Below are positions 22,775-32,105 of a DNA stretch of 33,028 bases, piece after piece. This stretch comes from Patescibacteria group bacterium. Lineage in GTDB: Bacteria > Patescibacteriota > Patescibacteriia > JAHIZJ01. Positions within the stretch are counted from its first letter, which is position 1. Each line of letters opens with the position of its first letter. The stretch spans positions 1 to 33,028 of the forward strand of contig JAHIZJ010000018.1 in the NCBI GenBank assembly GCA_018814765.1. The letters run 5' to 3'. Under the pieces are notes generated by a model that saw only the letters and a list, made by a program, of their open reading frames with translations, did not search any database and was not told the origin of the DNA. The position numbers were made by a program, and so were the translations under genes.

Positions 22775-23941
22775 CTAGTTACTATCAGATTCCTGATAAA
22801 TAACATCACGATCTTCCGGAACTATTGATATCCACGTGGTTCCTCTATTAAATGGTATTTCCTCTCCCTGCTCGTCATAATACAGGGTTCGGCTTATTCT
22901 ATCAGGTTTTTTCCAAGTACCCTCAATCTTCTGACCATCTCTGAATATAAATGCCTTGCCTTCGCCTGATATATCCAAAGTAATTCTGCCTTTTTCACCA
23001 TAGGATGATATCTCAGGCACTATCACAATTACAACGTTTTTTGTTTGTAGTTGATTTCCAGACTCTTCATCTATGTGAGGTCTGCCAGCATGAAATTTTT
23101 CATAACTATTTGTTTCTCTTTTGTAAACATATTCTGATACCCACGTTTGACCACCAGAAAAATGCACTTCTATTCGTTCATCTTTATTGGTTCTTTCTTC
23201 AAGTGGCAAATCGTCCTTAAATTCCCAGGTTTGATATTCATAGTCGTTATCGACAAGATCTTTGTCTCTCAAGGCTCTTTGTATTAACTCTGAGCTAGTA
23301 TAGACATTGTGTGGTGCATAGCGAGATGTATCTCTCCAGAAAAACTGCCCGTTAAAAAATTGGCTAAAATCATTAATACCCAAGCCATCAATAGCAGCTA
23401 ATGCTTCAGGTGATCCGCCTACATGCCCGTACAATGCATCATACTCTGACACCCATTCAAGGAAATATGGTCGAGCTGATCGTATCGGTCCTATTTTTTC
23501 GGCATTACCATTCACAAAAACACCCATAAGTCTGGTTGCGCCACCTTCCACCAATGCTTCATACACAATTGAGGCATCTTCTAGTCCACTTTGTGGCCAG
23601 GCTGGTGGAATATTATCAAACATTATTGCTACTGGAGTTGGATTAACGTCTTCTACGGCAACTTTAATACCATCGAGACATCTTTCGTTTGCATCAACTT
23701 TATCAACTGAGATAATACTATCTGTAGTGTCTGGCGCCGAGCTAACACCATTATCGGCTTCTCCATTAAATGACCAGACAATTGGCAAGAAATACTGTTG
23801 CGTAAACCCAAATACAAACACCCAACATACCACCGTAGTAACAACAAAATAAACTGAAATAAGCTTCCAGCCTAACATTTTGTTATTTGTAGGTGTTTTT
23901 TTAAACGAAACCTTTTGATTTTTATCTTTTTGTTTAGCCAT
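22775..23941 (-). CDS. DUF3048 (YerB-like) anchored protein, copy 1
   Basis: A 388-residue protein. A membrane segment at about 26-50 (LISVYFVVTTVVCWVFVFGFTQQYF) leaves the rest outside. The DUF3048 N-terminal domain has PVAIMFDNIPPAWPQSGLEDASIVYEALVEGGATRLMGVFVNG and IGPIRSARPYFLEW...GHVGGSPEA. The C-terminal domain ends FNRGTTWISIVPEDRDVIYQE. The molecular function of the family is unsettled; B. subtilis YerB is a lipoprotein. It is a paralogue of the next gene upstream (8 bases between them). Confidence 0.88.
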   Translation of the reverse strand: MAKQKDKNQKVSFKKTPTNNKMLGWKLISVYFVVTTVVCWVFVFGFTQQYFLPIVWSFNGEADNGVSSAPDTTDSIISVDKVDANERCLDGIKVAVEDVNPTPVAIMFDNIPPAWPQSGLEDASIVYEALVEGGATRLMGVFVNGNAEKIGPIRSARPYFLEWVSEYDALYGHVGGSPEALAAIDGLGINDFSQFFNGQFFWRDTSRYAPHNVYTSSELIQRALRDKDLVDNDYEYQTWEFKDDLPLEERTNKDERIEVHFSGGQTWVSEYVYKRETNSYEKFHAGRPHIDEESGNQLQTKNVVIVIVPEISSYGEKGRITLDISGEGKAFIFRDGQKIEGTWKKPDRISRTLYYDEQGEEIPFNRGTTWISIVPEDRDVIYQESDSN

Positions 23942-23949
23942 TCACTCTA

Positions 23950-25017
23950 TTATTCAAAAGTTACAGTTCTGTCTGTTGGGAGCACTTCAACCCAGGTAGT
24001 ACCACGATTGAACTCTATTTCGTCACCCGATGAGTCATAATACTTCGTTCTTTCGTCACGAGCTGGTTTTTTCCATTGACCATTTATTTCTTTGCCATCA
24101 ATATAAATTCTTGCATCTCCTTCACCTATTGTTTCGATGCTTAAACGATTTTCATCATCTGCTGTACGAGTTTTAACATATTGTACTACTACATTCTTCG
24201 CACTGATGGCTTCACCATTCTCCATTGTGTGTGGCTCTCCAGCTTGATATCTTATAAATTCATTATTGGTTTTGTTATATTTATATTCCACTAAATAATT
24301 ATAAGTGGAAAAACCAATTGTCAGTGTTTTCTCACTATCGGCCGGGTTGGCTGTCTTTGAATACTCCCAGCTTTCATAGTCCCCAGTTTCACTAAAATCT
24401 TTATCGCGTATAGCCCTAGCTAATAACTCAGATGACGTATACAGATTATGTGGGGCATAACGATCACTTGAGCGCCAGAAATACTGGCTATTATAGAATT
24501 GATTTAGGTCAATAATGTCATACTGAGGAATCAGTTCAAACGATTTTGGACTCCCCCCCACATGCGCGTATACGGCGTTTAGTTCTTTGGCCCAATCTAA
24601 ATAATAATCCCTAGCTGATCGAACCGGTCCAATCTTTTCTACCTCATCACCTGATGCATATACAGCCATAAATCTTGTAATGCCACCCTCTACAAGTACT
24701 TCATATACCAGATTCGCTTTATTTACACCTGACTGAGGCCTAGACGCTACTAAATTTTCTATCATAATAGCAACTGGGTTCATATTCTCACGACCAATTT
24801 CCACCCAAGTCCCGTCAATAGCCCGCATTTCTTCACTGATATTATTCGAATTTCTTTCACTGTTAGTATTTCCAGTTACTGTCTCCTCGCTTTTAAACAA
24901 ATAACTACCAGCTACTATTGCTATAATTATCAATACTATCACAACAATAATAACAGGAGTTTTTTTACTTTTCTTCACCGACCACAACATATCTTTTATG
25001 TTATTTGATAAGTTCAT
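23950..25017 (-). CDS. DUF3048 (YerB-like) anchored protein, copy 2
   Basis: A 355-residue paralogue of the preceding entry with the same layout: a short cytoplasmic tail, a membrane segment (about 20-42, TPVIIVVIVLIIIAIVAGSYLF), then NPVAIMIENLVASRPQSGVNKANLVYEVLVEGGITRFMAVYASG, IGPVRSARDYYLDW and AHVGGSPKS. It ends FNRGTTWVEVLPTDRTVTFE. The membrane segments and linkers differ between the copies while the domain motifs are conserved, so the duplication is old. It lies 8 bases after rplY. Confidence 0.88.
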   Translation of the reverse strand: MNLSNNIKDMLWSVKKSKKTPVIIVVIVLIIIAIVAGSYLFKSEETVTGNTNSERNSNNISEEMRAIDGTWVEIGRENMNPVAIMIENLVASRPQSGVNKANLVYEVLVEGGITRFMAVYASGDEVEKIGPVRSARDYYLDWAKELNAVYAHVGGSPKSFELIPQYDIIDLNQFYNSQYFWRSSDRYAPHNLYTSSELLARAIRDKDFSETGDYESWEYSKTANPADSEKTLTIGFSTYNYLVEYKYNKTNNEFIRYQAGEPHTMENGEAISAKNVVVQYVKTRTADDENRLSIETIGEGDARIYIDGKEINGQWKKPARDERTKYYDSSGDEIEFNRGTTWVEVLPTDRTVTFE

Positions 25018-25025
25018 TTTTTATG

Positions 25026-25751
25026 TTATTTTTTTTCTTTCTTTGGTTCTTCTTTTTCGGCGGGTTTCTCATTCTCTTTATCTTTATCTTTATCCTTGTC
25101 ATCTTCTTCATCTTTTTCTTTGTCTTCCTTGTCTACTTCGACATCTTCTACGACTTCTTCTACTTTTTCATCCAGAGCTTCTAACTCTTCATCAGTTCTA
25201 GGAGGTTTTACATTTACGACTGTTTCATCTTCTTTGTCAAGAATTTTTATACCTGCGGGTAATTCAATATCCTTGATATGTAATGAATCATCAAAAGAAT
25301 TCAATTTACTTATATCAATTTTTAGTTCATGTACCAGGTCATTGGGCAAACATTCTACTTTTACGTGGTCTATGCTTTTAATCAAGACTCCTCCAAGTTC
25401 TTTCACTGCCTTGGACTCGCCTATGAATAATAATTCAATTTCTGTCGTAATTTTTTTCTTTAAATCAACCTGATAAAAATCAACATGTTCATATTCCTCA
25501 GTCAAGGGGTTTTTTTCTGCAGAGTGAACAATCACCTTGACTGGCTTTTCTTCATCAACTGTTAAATCAATAAGGGTAGATTCTCCGGTTTGTTCATAGA
25601 GTTTTTCAAATACTTTAAGATCTGTTTGTATTGGTCTTGTTTTAATACCAGCCCCATACAATACTGCCGGCAGATTCCCCTCCTTACGTAATGCTTTTAC
25701 TCTTTTACCCAGCATTTTACGTGTTGTTGACTGTAGCTTATATTCAGACAT
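25026..25751 (-). CDS. rplY: 50S ribosomal protein bL25 (CTC/TL5 form)
   Basis: A 241-residue protein. The N-terminal 5S rRNA-binding domain reads RKMLGKRVKALRKEGNLPAVLYGAGIKT, the hallmark of L25. The second TL5 domain follows (EHVDFYQVDLKKKITTEIELLFIGESKAVKELGGVLI, LPAGIKILDKEDETVVNV). The last 55 residues are a highly charged tail rich in Lys, Asp and Glu (KDEEDDKDKDKDKENEKPAEKEEPKKEKK), low-complexity and probably disordered. Confidence 0.94.
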   Translation of the reverse strand: MSEYKLQSTTRKMLGKRVKALRKEGNLPAVLYGAGIKTRPIQTDLKVFEKLYEQTGESTLIDLTVDEEKPVKVIVHSAEKNPLTEEYEHVDFYQVDLKKKITTEIELLFIGESKAVKELGGVLIKSIDHVKVECLPNDLVHELKIDISKLNSFDDSLHIKDIELPAGIKILDKEDETVVNVKPPRTDEELEALDEKVEEVVEDVEVDKEDKEKDEEDDKDKDKDKENEKPAEKEEPKKEKK

Positions 25752-25765
25752 TTTCTTTCCTTTAA

Positions 25766-26119
25766 TTAAATTGATGAACTGAGGTATTTAACCATATCTA
25801 CATTTAAATGCAAGAGGCTATATAGATTTATTACATCATCATCGTTTACCCTACTACTTTTCTTGAAACGTAGTGCATCTTCACCAGATAAATCAGTTAA
25901 CAGTCCCACTGAGCTGACACCTAAGGCACTTGATAATATAAGCGCAACAATCGAAGAATTGCATTTCTTACAATTAATATGCACTAAGTGAGCATCATCT
26001 TTTTCCTCTAATACTTTGGCAGATAGGGGGTTATACTGTGTATTACATAAAGGACAATACGATATAAGTCGTATCCCTTCATTATTTGAAAACATTGGGT
26101 TAGGTTGTGCTGATTTCAT
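25766..26119 (-). CDS. Zinc-ribbon hypothetical protein
   Basis: A 117-residue protein with two CxxC knuckles (C22-P-L-C25 and C50-K-K-C53) forming a probable zinc ribbon, followed by a hydrophobic stretch (SSIVALILSSALGVSSVGLLTDLSG) and a short helical C-terminus. Not recognised as a named family. It sits between rodA (68 bases upstream) and rplY (14 bases downstream) in the operon and may bind RNA or protein. Confidence 0.72.
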   Translation of the reverse strand: MKSAQPNPMFSNNEGIRLISYCPLCNTQYNPLSAKVLEEKDDAHLVHINCKKCNSSIVALILSSALGVSSVGLLTDLSGEDALRFKKSSRVNDDDVINLYSLLHLNVDMVKYLSSSI

Positions 26120-26187
26120 TATTTTTTATTTCTAACATGTATATTATAGCAAATTTGTATGAAATGTCAAATACATATCATAGCGTT

Positions 26188-27288
26188 TTATGTCTTTCTA
26201 TGTACAATTACGCCCTGAACGACTCCAATAGCAATAAATGAGGCTACTAATGAACTACCTCCGGCACTTACAAAAGGCAATGGTATTCCTACCACAGGCA
26301 CCAAGCCAATATTCATTCCAATATTTATAAACATCTGCAAAAATATCATTATTATAACCCCACTTATCACAAATAAAGAAAAATCATCACGAGACTTTCG
26401 AGCTACATTAATCAATCGTATGAATAATACAATAAAAAACGCTAGTACTAACACAGCACCAACAAGCCCAAGCTCTTCTGCTACTACGGCATATATAAAA
26501 TCAGTTTGTTGTTCTGGTAAAAATTTTAGTTGACTTTGCGGACCTAAGCCCATACCACGTCCCCACAAATTTCCCGAGCCAACAGCTACAATAGATTGAG
26601 TAATATTGTATCCAGTTTTCAATGAATCTTGCGATGGATTTAAAAAAGTACCTATCCTTTCTTTCTGGTAATCCTTTAAACCAAAAACCCAGCCAGCGGT
26701 AGCAACTAAAGATATTATAACCAATAGTGTAATTAGGTATGATCTCTTAATATTTAATAAAAATAATAATCCTATCCAAATAAGGAAATAAATAATGGCA
26801 GATCCAAAATCTGGTTGAAACATTATCAAAACCAAAAAAACTATTGTTATCCCACCGCTAATGATAATATGCTTTGGATTGTGGATGTCTTTTCCATGAC
26901 GCGAAAAATATCGCGCTAATGAAATAATAAAAAACATTTTTACGAATTCTACAGGCTGTATTCCATAGCTACCCATAAATATCCAGCCCTTGGTACCACG
27001 AATTTCAGTACCCACAAACAATACCAACAATAATAATCCCAACCCAACTAATAAAATAACAGTTCCATAGGCACGAAAAAAACGAAAATCTATGAAGCTT
27101 ATTCCAAACATAGCCACCAAACCAACTAGCACAAAGACTAACTGTTTTACAAAGACAGATGTGTCTTGTCCGGCAGTATTATATGAAGTGCTATATATTG
27201 AAAGTAAGCCAATCGATACCAGTAATATTACCAGGCTAACAATTAACCAATCAATTTTTTTTAGATAAAATAAATATCGGCCAAACAT
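26188..27288 (-). CDS. rodA: Rod-shape protein RodA (SEDS glycosyltransferase)
   Basis: A 366-residue SEDS protein with about ten membrane segments. SEDS proteins polymerise lipid II into glycan strands with a partner class B PBP. Family signatures: GTEIRGTKGWIFMGSYGIQPVEFVKMFFI, FQPDFGSAIIYFLIW, SIVAVGSGNLWGRGMGLGPQSQLKFLPEQQTDFIYAVVAEELGLVG (with the Asp of TDF considered essential in SEDS proteins) and GIPLPFVSAGGSSLVASFIAIG near the end. It lies 24 bases after the upstream membrane-anchored gene; no PBP2 gene is in the window. Confidence 0.95.
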   Translation of the reverse strand: MFGRYLFYLKKIDWLIVSLVILLVSIGLLSIYSTSYNTAGQDTSVFVKQLVFVLVGLVAMFGISFIDFRFFRAYGTVILLVGLGLLLLVLFVGTEIRGTKGWIFMGSYGIQPVEFVKMFFIISLARYFSRHGKDIHNPKHIIISGGITIVFLVLIMFQPDFGSAIIYFLIWIGLLFLLNIKRSYLITLLVIISLVATAGWVFGLKDYQKERIGTFLNPSQDSLKTGYNITQSIVAVGSGNLWGRGMGLGPQSQLKFLPEQQTDFIYAVVAEELGLVGAVLVLAFFIVLFIRLINVARKSRDDFSLFVISGVIIMIFLQMFINIGMNIGLVPVVGIPLPFVSAGGSSLVASFIAIGVVQGVIVHRKT

Positions 27289-27312
27289 ATTATAACCGAT
27301 TAATTAACATCA

Positions 27313-28152
27313 TTAGTTAGCTATTACGTTGCTCTTAGACAAATTATCAGACTGTACATACAACTCAACTTCAGTAGCTTTAAGAATATTTTCTGAGAAA
27401 CGAATATCTACAGGCCTTGTGGAATTTACATAGAAGTCATTTAATGTAGTACTTTTCACAGCAATTAGTTCATCATTTGACCAAACCAATGCGATTACTT
27501 CAACACTTCGTAAATTGGCAGTGCTTTTGTTTGTAATATCAGAAATTACGCGTGCTTGAGTCGCCTGATCATCAATAGACTGAATTTTTGTGTCTGCAGT
27601 TATAAAATTTGGTAAATCGTAGTCTGCCACATTGCTTATCTGCTCCCACCTTGTATCTGATATCAAAAAATGGACATCTTCGTTCATAGCGTCATTACTC
27701 GTACTCCTAAAGTCCTGCGCATACACAATCATTTTTTCGCCGGGTAATAAATAAGTACTCCTAGCTTCTGTTTTTTGACCTGCAAATATAACCTTGTAAT
27801 CAATATTATTTGCATACCATTTTTTATTGGGATTTCTTAGCCATATTACAACATCATATGCACCTGGCCCTGCTTTAATAATTTCTGTCTCTACTACTAT
27901 TGCTTCTTTAGGAGCAATATTTATATGTATGGCCGGCCAATCAATAGTTGAAGCAATCATGGTATTTGGCCATTTATTCATATACTCCATGTCAGATATG
28001 TATGGGATTACAAACAATAAAACCCTTGTGTATAGCCCGGCATTAATTACTATCAATGTTACTAATAACAGTCTTTTCAGCCTATTCTTGTTGGATAAAA
28101 ACCAATAGCTGAACTTTAACTGTCTATCACTGACAACTTTTTCTTCTGACAT
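27313..28152 (-). CDS. Single-pass membrane protein, extracellular domain unknown
   Basis: A 279-residue protein with a basic N-terminus (SNKNRLKRL), one membrane segment (about 28-48, LLLVTLIVINAGLYTRVLLFVIPYI) and a beta-rich outer domain of about 220 residues with no recognised family. The segments INIAPKEAIVVETEIIKAGPGAYDVVIWLRNPN and VISDITNKSTANLRSVEVIALVW resemble Ig-like strands. As first gene of the operon, before rodA, it may act at the cell envelope. Confidence 0.7.
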   Translation of the reverse strand: MSEEKVVSDRQLKFSYWFLSNKNRLKRLLLVTLIVINAGLYTRVLLFVIPYISDMEYMNKWPNTMIASTIDWPAIHINIAPKEAIVVETEIIKAGPGAYDVVIWLRNPNKKWYANNIDYKVIFAGQKTEARSTYLLPGEKMIVYAQDFRSTSNDAMNEDVHFLISDTRWEQISNVADYDLPNFITADTKIQSIDDQATQARVISDITNKSTANLRSVEVIALVWSNDELIAVKSTTLNDFYVNSTRPVDIRFSENILKATEVELYVQSDNLSKSNVIAN

Positions 28153-28178
28153 ATATAAAATTATCGATTAACCTTAAT

Positions 28179-28207
28179 ATTTTAACAAATTATATGTTTT
28201 TCAACAA
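28179..28207 (-). promoter_or_regulatory. Promoter of the rodA-DUF3048 operon
   Basis: Minus strand TTGTTG (28207-28202), a 17-bp spacer, then TGT-TAAAAT (-10 at 28184-28179, extended). It overlaps the -35 of the divergent promoter at 28198-28226. Confidence 0.45.
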
Positions 28208-28226
28208 ATCAGTATTATGTTATAAT
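28198..28226 (+). promoter_or_regulatory. Extended -10 promoter upstream of dnaE
   Basis: TGTTATAAT (28218-28226) is a perfect extended -10. TTTTCA (28198-28203) lies 17 bp upstream as a moderate -35. The -10 is enclosed by an inverted repeat AAATCAG/CTGATTT (28206-28212 with 28231-28237), a possible operator. Confidence 0.6.
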
Positions 28227-28248
28227 AATGCTGATTTTATAATTTATT

Positions 28249-28278
28249 TTAAGACCTTGTAAAACAAACTGGTCTTAA
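28249..28278 (+). promoter_or_regulatory. Leader hairpin before the small membrane gene
   Basis: TTAAGACC (28249-28256) pairs perfectly with GGTCTTAA (28271-28278) around a 14-nt loop. It lies in the 5' leader between the predicted transcription start (about 28233) and the GAAAGG ribosome site before ATG 28298. No T-run follows, so it is not a terminator. Confidence 0.5.
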
Positions 28279-28297
28279 GCTTGAAAGGCTCATAATT

Positions 28298-28591
28298 ATG
28301 TTTGAGACATCAAAAGACGTTCTTCATTTAGTAAGCGCTGGTGCCATTGCTATCTTTGCATTTTTTCTCTGTTGGATCATGTACTACTTTATCTCTATAC
28401 TTAAAACTGCAAAAAACACAGTCAACGATATTCAGGAAAAAATAAACGGAATAGATGAAATCCTTAAGTCAGTCAAAGAGAAAGTTGTCAACTCGTCAAA
28501 CTATCTAGCACTACTCACCAAGAGCATTATGTCTCTTATTGATTTCTTTAAAGAGCGCAACGACAAAAAATCCAGTAAATTAAAGAAGTAA
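28298..28591 (+). CDS. Small membrane protein with coiled coil
   Basis: A 97-residue protein. One membrane helix (about 12-34, VSAGAIAIFAFFLCWIMYYFISIL) is followed by an amphipathic helix (KNTVNDIQEKINGIDEILKSVKEKVVNS) likely to form a coiled coil, and a basic tail (KKSSKLKK). It is not recognised beyond that; DUF948-like or divisome-like helpers have a similar shape. It lies 14 bases before dnaE and probably shares its transcript. Confidence 0.7.
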   Translation: MFETSKDVLHLVSAGAIAIFAFFLCWIMYYFISILKTAKNTVNDIQEKINGIDEILKSVKEKVVNSSNYLALLTKSIMSLIDFFKERNDKKSSKLKK

Positions 28592-28605
28592 CCTATTAAC
28601 TTAAG

Positions 28606-31600
28606 ATGGGATTTGTCCATCTCCACCTACATAGTCACTATAGCCTTCTTGATGGTCTTCCTAAAATAGACGAAATAGTAAAAAAAGTTAAAGATGAAGG
28701 CATGTCAGCCGTGGCCCTAACCGACCACGGAGTTATGTATGGGGCGATAGAATTTTATCAAAAAGCAATCAAAGAAAACATTAAGCCTATCATAGGTACA
28801 GAGGCATATGTTGCGCGAAATAGTCATCTTGATAAACGATCTAAAATTGATGAGAAGCCCTATCATTTAATTTTGTTGGCAAAAAACCATATTGGCTATA
28901 AAAATTTAATCTCTCTAACATCTCTAGCCCACTTAGATGGTTTTTATAGAAAACCACGTATTGATTTTGAATTATTAACCAAATACCACGAAGGTATTGT
29001 TGCTATCACCGCTTGCCTACAGGGTGAATTGGCAAATCACATTATTAATAATAATCTGGCCAAAGCCGAAGAGATGATAATCAAATATAAAAATCTTTTC
29101 GGTGATGATAGTTTTTATTTAGAGGTTCAGGCTCATCCAAACCTTCGTTTTCAAAATGAAGTCAATGAGCGCATTTTTAGCTTTAGTAACAAGCTAAACG
29201 TACCTGTTGTCGCAACAAATGATGTTCATTATCTTGAACCAGATGATAAAGATGCTCAAGACATACTTCTTTGTATTCAGACAAAAAGAAAAAAAGATGA
29301 TAAAGACCGTCTGACCTTAACCGAATACGATCTATCTTTCAGGTCCGCAGAACGAATGATAAGTGCTTTCCCTGATCATCCCGAGGTCATAATAAATACA
29401 GAGAAAGTAGCCAATCAGTGTAATCTAAAACTTGACCTAGGACAAACTTTACTTCCCCAATTTCCTCTCCCTGAAAATAAAACTGCTGATGAGTATTTAA
29501 AAGAGCTCTGCATAGGAGGGCTAAATAAACGCTATCAAATTGCAGACCACAAAAAATTAATAAATAACAAAGAAAGAAAAGTAATTGAACGAATGAATTT
29601 TGAGTTATCAGTTATTGAAAAAACCGGGTTTGCTTCTTATTTCCTGATTGTTCAAGACTTTATCAACTGGGCTAAAGGAAAGGGTATTGTGGTTGGTCCG
29701 GGTCGTGGATCAGCTGCCGGATCAATAATTGCATATCTGACAAATATCACTAACATGGACCCAATAAAATACGAATTGTTGTTTGAAAGATTTTTAAATC
29801 CCGAACGTATCTCCATGCCTGATATAGATATTGACTTTGCTGACGACAGAAGAGATGAAGTAATTCACTATGTTGAAGAAAAATACGGCCATGATCATGT
29901 GGCCCAGATTATCACATTTGGAACCATGGCGGCACGCGCAGCTATACGTGATGTTGGCCGAGCTTTAGGGTTAAGCTACTCTTACTGTGACCGAGTAGCC
30001 AAATTGATCCCAATGTTTTCTACCCTATCTGAAGCCATAAAAAACGTTGCAGAATTAAAAGAGATTTATGATAATGACGAAGAGGGTCGTAACTTACTTG
30101 ATAATGCAAAAAAACTTGAAGGCGTCGCTCGCCATGCATCCACCCATGCATGTGGAGTAGTCATTACCAAAGACACGCTGGAAAACTATGTACCGGTTCA
30201 ACATGCTAGTCAAAACGACGAGACCATAATTACACAATATTCACTGCATGCGATAGAAGATTTAGGCCTTTTAAAAATGGATTTTCTTGGATTAAAAAAC
30301 CTAACTATTTTACAAAACGCTATAGAGATCATTGAGAAAACTAACGATACAAAAATACTACTCGATGATTTACCTTTACATGACAAAAAAACATTCAAGC
30401 TCCTCCAAAAAGCTCAAACTACCGGCGTCTTCCAATTAGAAAGCTCGGGTATGAAGCGCTATTTGAAACAGCTCAAACCCACAAGTTTAGAGGATATAAT
30501 TGCAATGGTATCATTATACCGCCCTGGACCAATAGAGCTGATCCCTGATTTTATTGCCGGTAAACATGGGCTCAAAGAAACGCATTATTTACATCCCAAG
30601 CTTGAACCAATACTAAAAAAGACATATGGAGTGGCCGTTTATCAAGAGCAAATTATGCAGATTGTTCAATCATTGGCAGGCTTTACGCTAGCTGAAGCAG
30701 ATGTTTTACGTAAGGCTGTTGGTAAAAAAATTGCCGGTCTGTTAAATGAACAGAAAAAAAAGTTTATTGATGGATGTGTAGAAAATAATATTGCCAGAAG
30801 TACAGCTGAAAAAATATTCCAATTTATTGAGCCCTTTGCCCGCTATGGATTCAATAGATCACATGGAGCCTGTTATGCCTTAATCGCTTACCAAACAGCA
30901 TATTTTAAAGCTAATTACTCTGAAGCATTCATGGCCTCACTATTGACTTCTGATCAAGAAAATACAGATCGTATATCTGTAGAAGTTGATGAATGTAAAA
31001 AAATGGGTATTCAAGTTTTACCGCCAGATGTAAATGAAAGCTACTCCACATTTACAGTTGTAAAAACCGCCAAAAAACCGACTATCAGGTTTGGCTTAAG
31101 AGCAATAAAAAATGTAGGATCAAATATTGTTCGAACAATCATACAAGAACGAAAGAAAAATGGTCCATACAAAAATCTCGAAGACCTGCTTAGTCGTGTA
31201 AACACAAAAGATTTAAATAAAAAATCTCTTGAAAGCCTGGTTAAGTGTGGCGCGCTTGATTCATTTGGCAAACGCAATCAACTTTTAGAAAATATCAATC
31301 TACTATTAAGCTATTCAAAGTCCGCCGCCAAGGAAAGTGCCAATGGCCAAACTAATTTTTTTAGGCTTAACCCGGTATCAAATAGTCCCAAGCTAAAACT
31401 TAATGACACAGCTCCTGCAACAAAAGAACAACGCCTTGCCTGGGAAAAAGAATTGCTTGGTTTATACATTACCGAACATCCCTTTTCTGATTATCAAAAA
31501 CTTCTGCAAAACCACATCACTCCTATTAATGAATTATACAATGTCTCATCAAAACAAAGAGTTACAATTGCTGGCATAATTACAAAAATACAAAATGTAC

Positions 31601-32100
31601 TAACTCGCAATCACGACCAAATGCTTTTTGTCAGACTGGAAGATACAACCGGCTCTGTAGAAATACTTGTCTTCCCTACTCTATTAAAAGATAATTCTGA
31701 TATCTGGCAAACTAGCCGAATTATTTCAATCTCAGGAAAAATATCCGAAAAAGACGATGAAAGAAAATTTCTTGCTAATAAAGTTACAGAATTGAATCTG
31801 GAATCAGCAATAAATAAAGTAAAATCTCTAAAAGATCAAGACCAAAATAATAATTTTGAGAAACACACTAAACCAAACAATAATTTCTTTATCCACGTTC
31901 CTAGTAGAGCAAAACGTGATGTTTATGTTAGACTAAAAGAGTTACTAGCTCAACACCCGGGCAACACCCCAGTATTCTTGGTGGTTGATAACCATGATGG
32001 CCAACGTGTTATAAAAACCACTCTTCAGGTCCAAAACAACGAAGAAACAACTAAAGCCATTGAAGCACTTATCGGTCATGATAGAATAAAGATTAAATAA
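28606..32100 (+). CDS. dnaE: DNA polymerase III alpha subunit
   Basis: A 1164-residue replicative polymerase of the DnaE1 type. The PHP domain starts VHLHLHSHYSLLDGLPKI and continues VALTDHGVMYGA. The catalytic palm has GPGRGSAAGS (364-373) and PDIDIDF (405-411) with the metal-binding aspartates. The fingers and tandem HhH domain follow (QIMQIVQSLAGFTLAEADVLRKAVGKK, FARYGFNRSHGACYALIAYQTAYFKA). An OB fold (RVTIAGIITKIQNVLTRNHDQMLFVRLEDTTGSVEILVFP) and a tau-binding C-terminal domain complete it. The length is normal for DnaE1. No Shine-Dalgarno sequence precedes the ATG. Confidence 0.98.
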   Translation: MGFVHLHLHSHYSLLDGLPKIDEIVKKVKDEGMSAVALTDHGVMYGAIEFYQKAIKENIKPIIGTEAYVARNSHLDKRSKIDEKPYHLILLAKNHIGYKNLISLTSLAHLDGFYRKPRIDFELLTKYHEGIVAITACLQGELANHIINNNLAKAEEMIIKYKNLFGDDSFYLEVQAHPNLRFQNEVNERIFSFSNKLNVPVVATNDVHYLEPDDKDAQDILLCIQTKRKKDDKDRLTLTEYDLSFRSAERMISAFPDHPEVIINTEKVANQCNLKLDLGQTLLPQFPLPENKTADEYLKELCIGGLNKRYQIADHKKLINNKERKVIERMNFELSVIEKTGFASYFLIVQDFINWAKGKGIVVGPGRGSAAGSIIAYLTNITNMDPIKYELLFERFLNPERISMPDIDIDFADDRRDEVIHYVEEKYGHDHVAQIITFGTMAARAAIRDVGRALGLSYSYCDRVAKLIPMFSTLSEAIKNVAELKEIYDNDEEGRNLLDNAKKLEGVARHASTHACGVVITKDTLENYVPVQHASQNDETIITQYSLHAIEDLGLLKMDFLGLKNLTILQNAIEIIEKTNDTKILLDDLPLHDKKTFKLLQKAQTTGVFQLESSGMKRYLKQLKPTSLEDIIAMVSLYRPGPIELIPDFIAGKHGLKETHYLHPKLEPILKKTYGVAVYQEQIMQIVQSLAGFTLAEADVLRKAVGKKIAGLLNEQKKKFIDGCVENNIARSTAEKIFQFIEPFARYGFNRSHGACYALIAYQTAYFKANYSEAFMASLLTSDQENTDRISVEVDECKKMGIQVLPPDVNESYSTFTVVKTAKKPTIRFGLRAIKNVGSNIVRTIIQERKKNGPYKNLEDLLSRVNTKDLNKKSLESLVKCGALDSFGKRNQLLENINLLLSYSKSAAKESANGQTNFFRLNPVSNSPKLKLNDTAPATKEQRLAWEKELLGLYITEHPFSDYQKLLQNHITPINELYNVSSKQRVTIAGIITKIQNVLTRNHDQMLFVRLEDTTGSVEILVFPTLLKDNSDIWQTSRIISISGKISEKDDERKFLANKVTELNLESAINKVKSLKDQDQNNNFEKHTKPNNNFFIHVPSRAKRDVYVRLKELLAQHPGNTPVFLVVDNHDGQRVIKTTLQVQNNEETTKAIEALIGHDRIKIK

Positions 32101-32105
32101 CTAAT

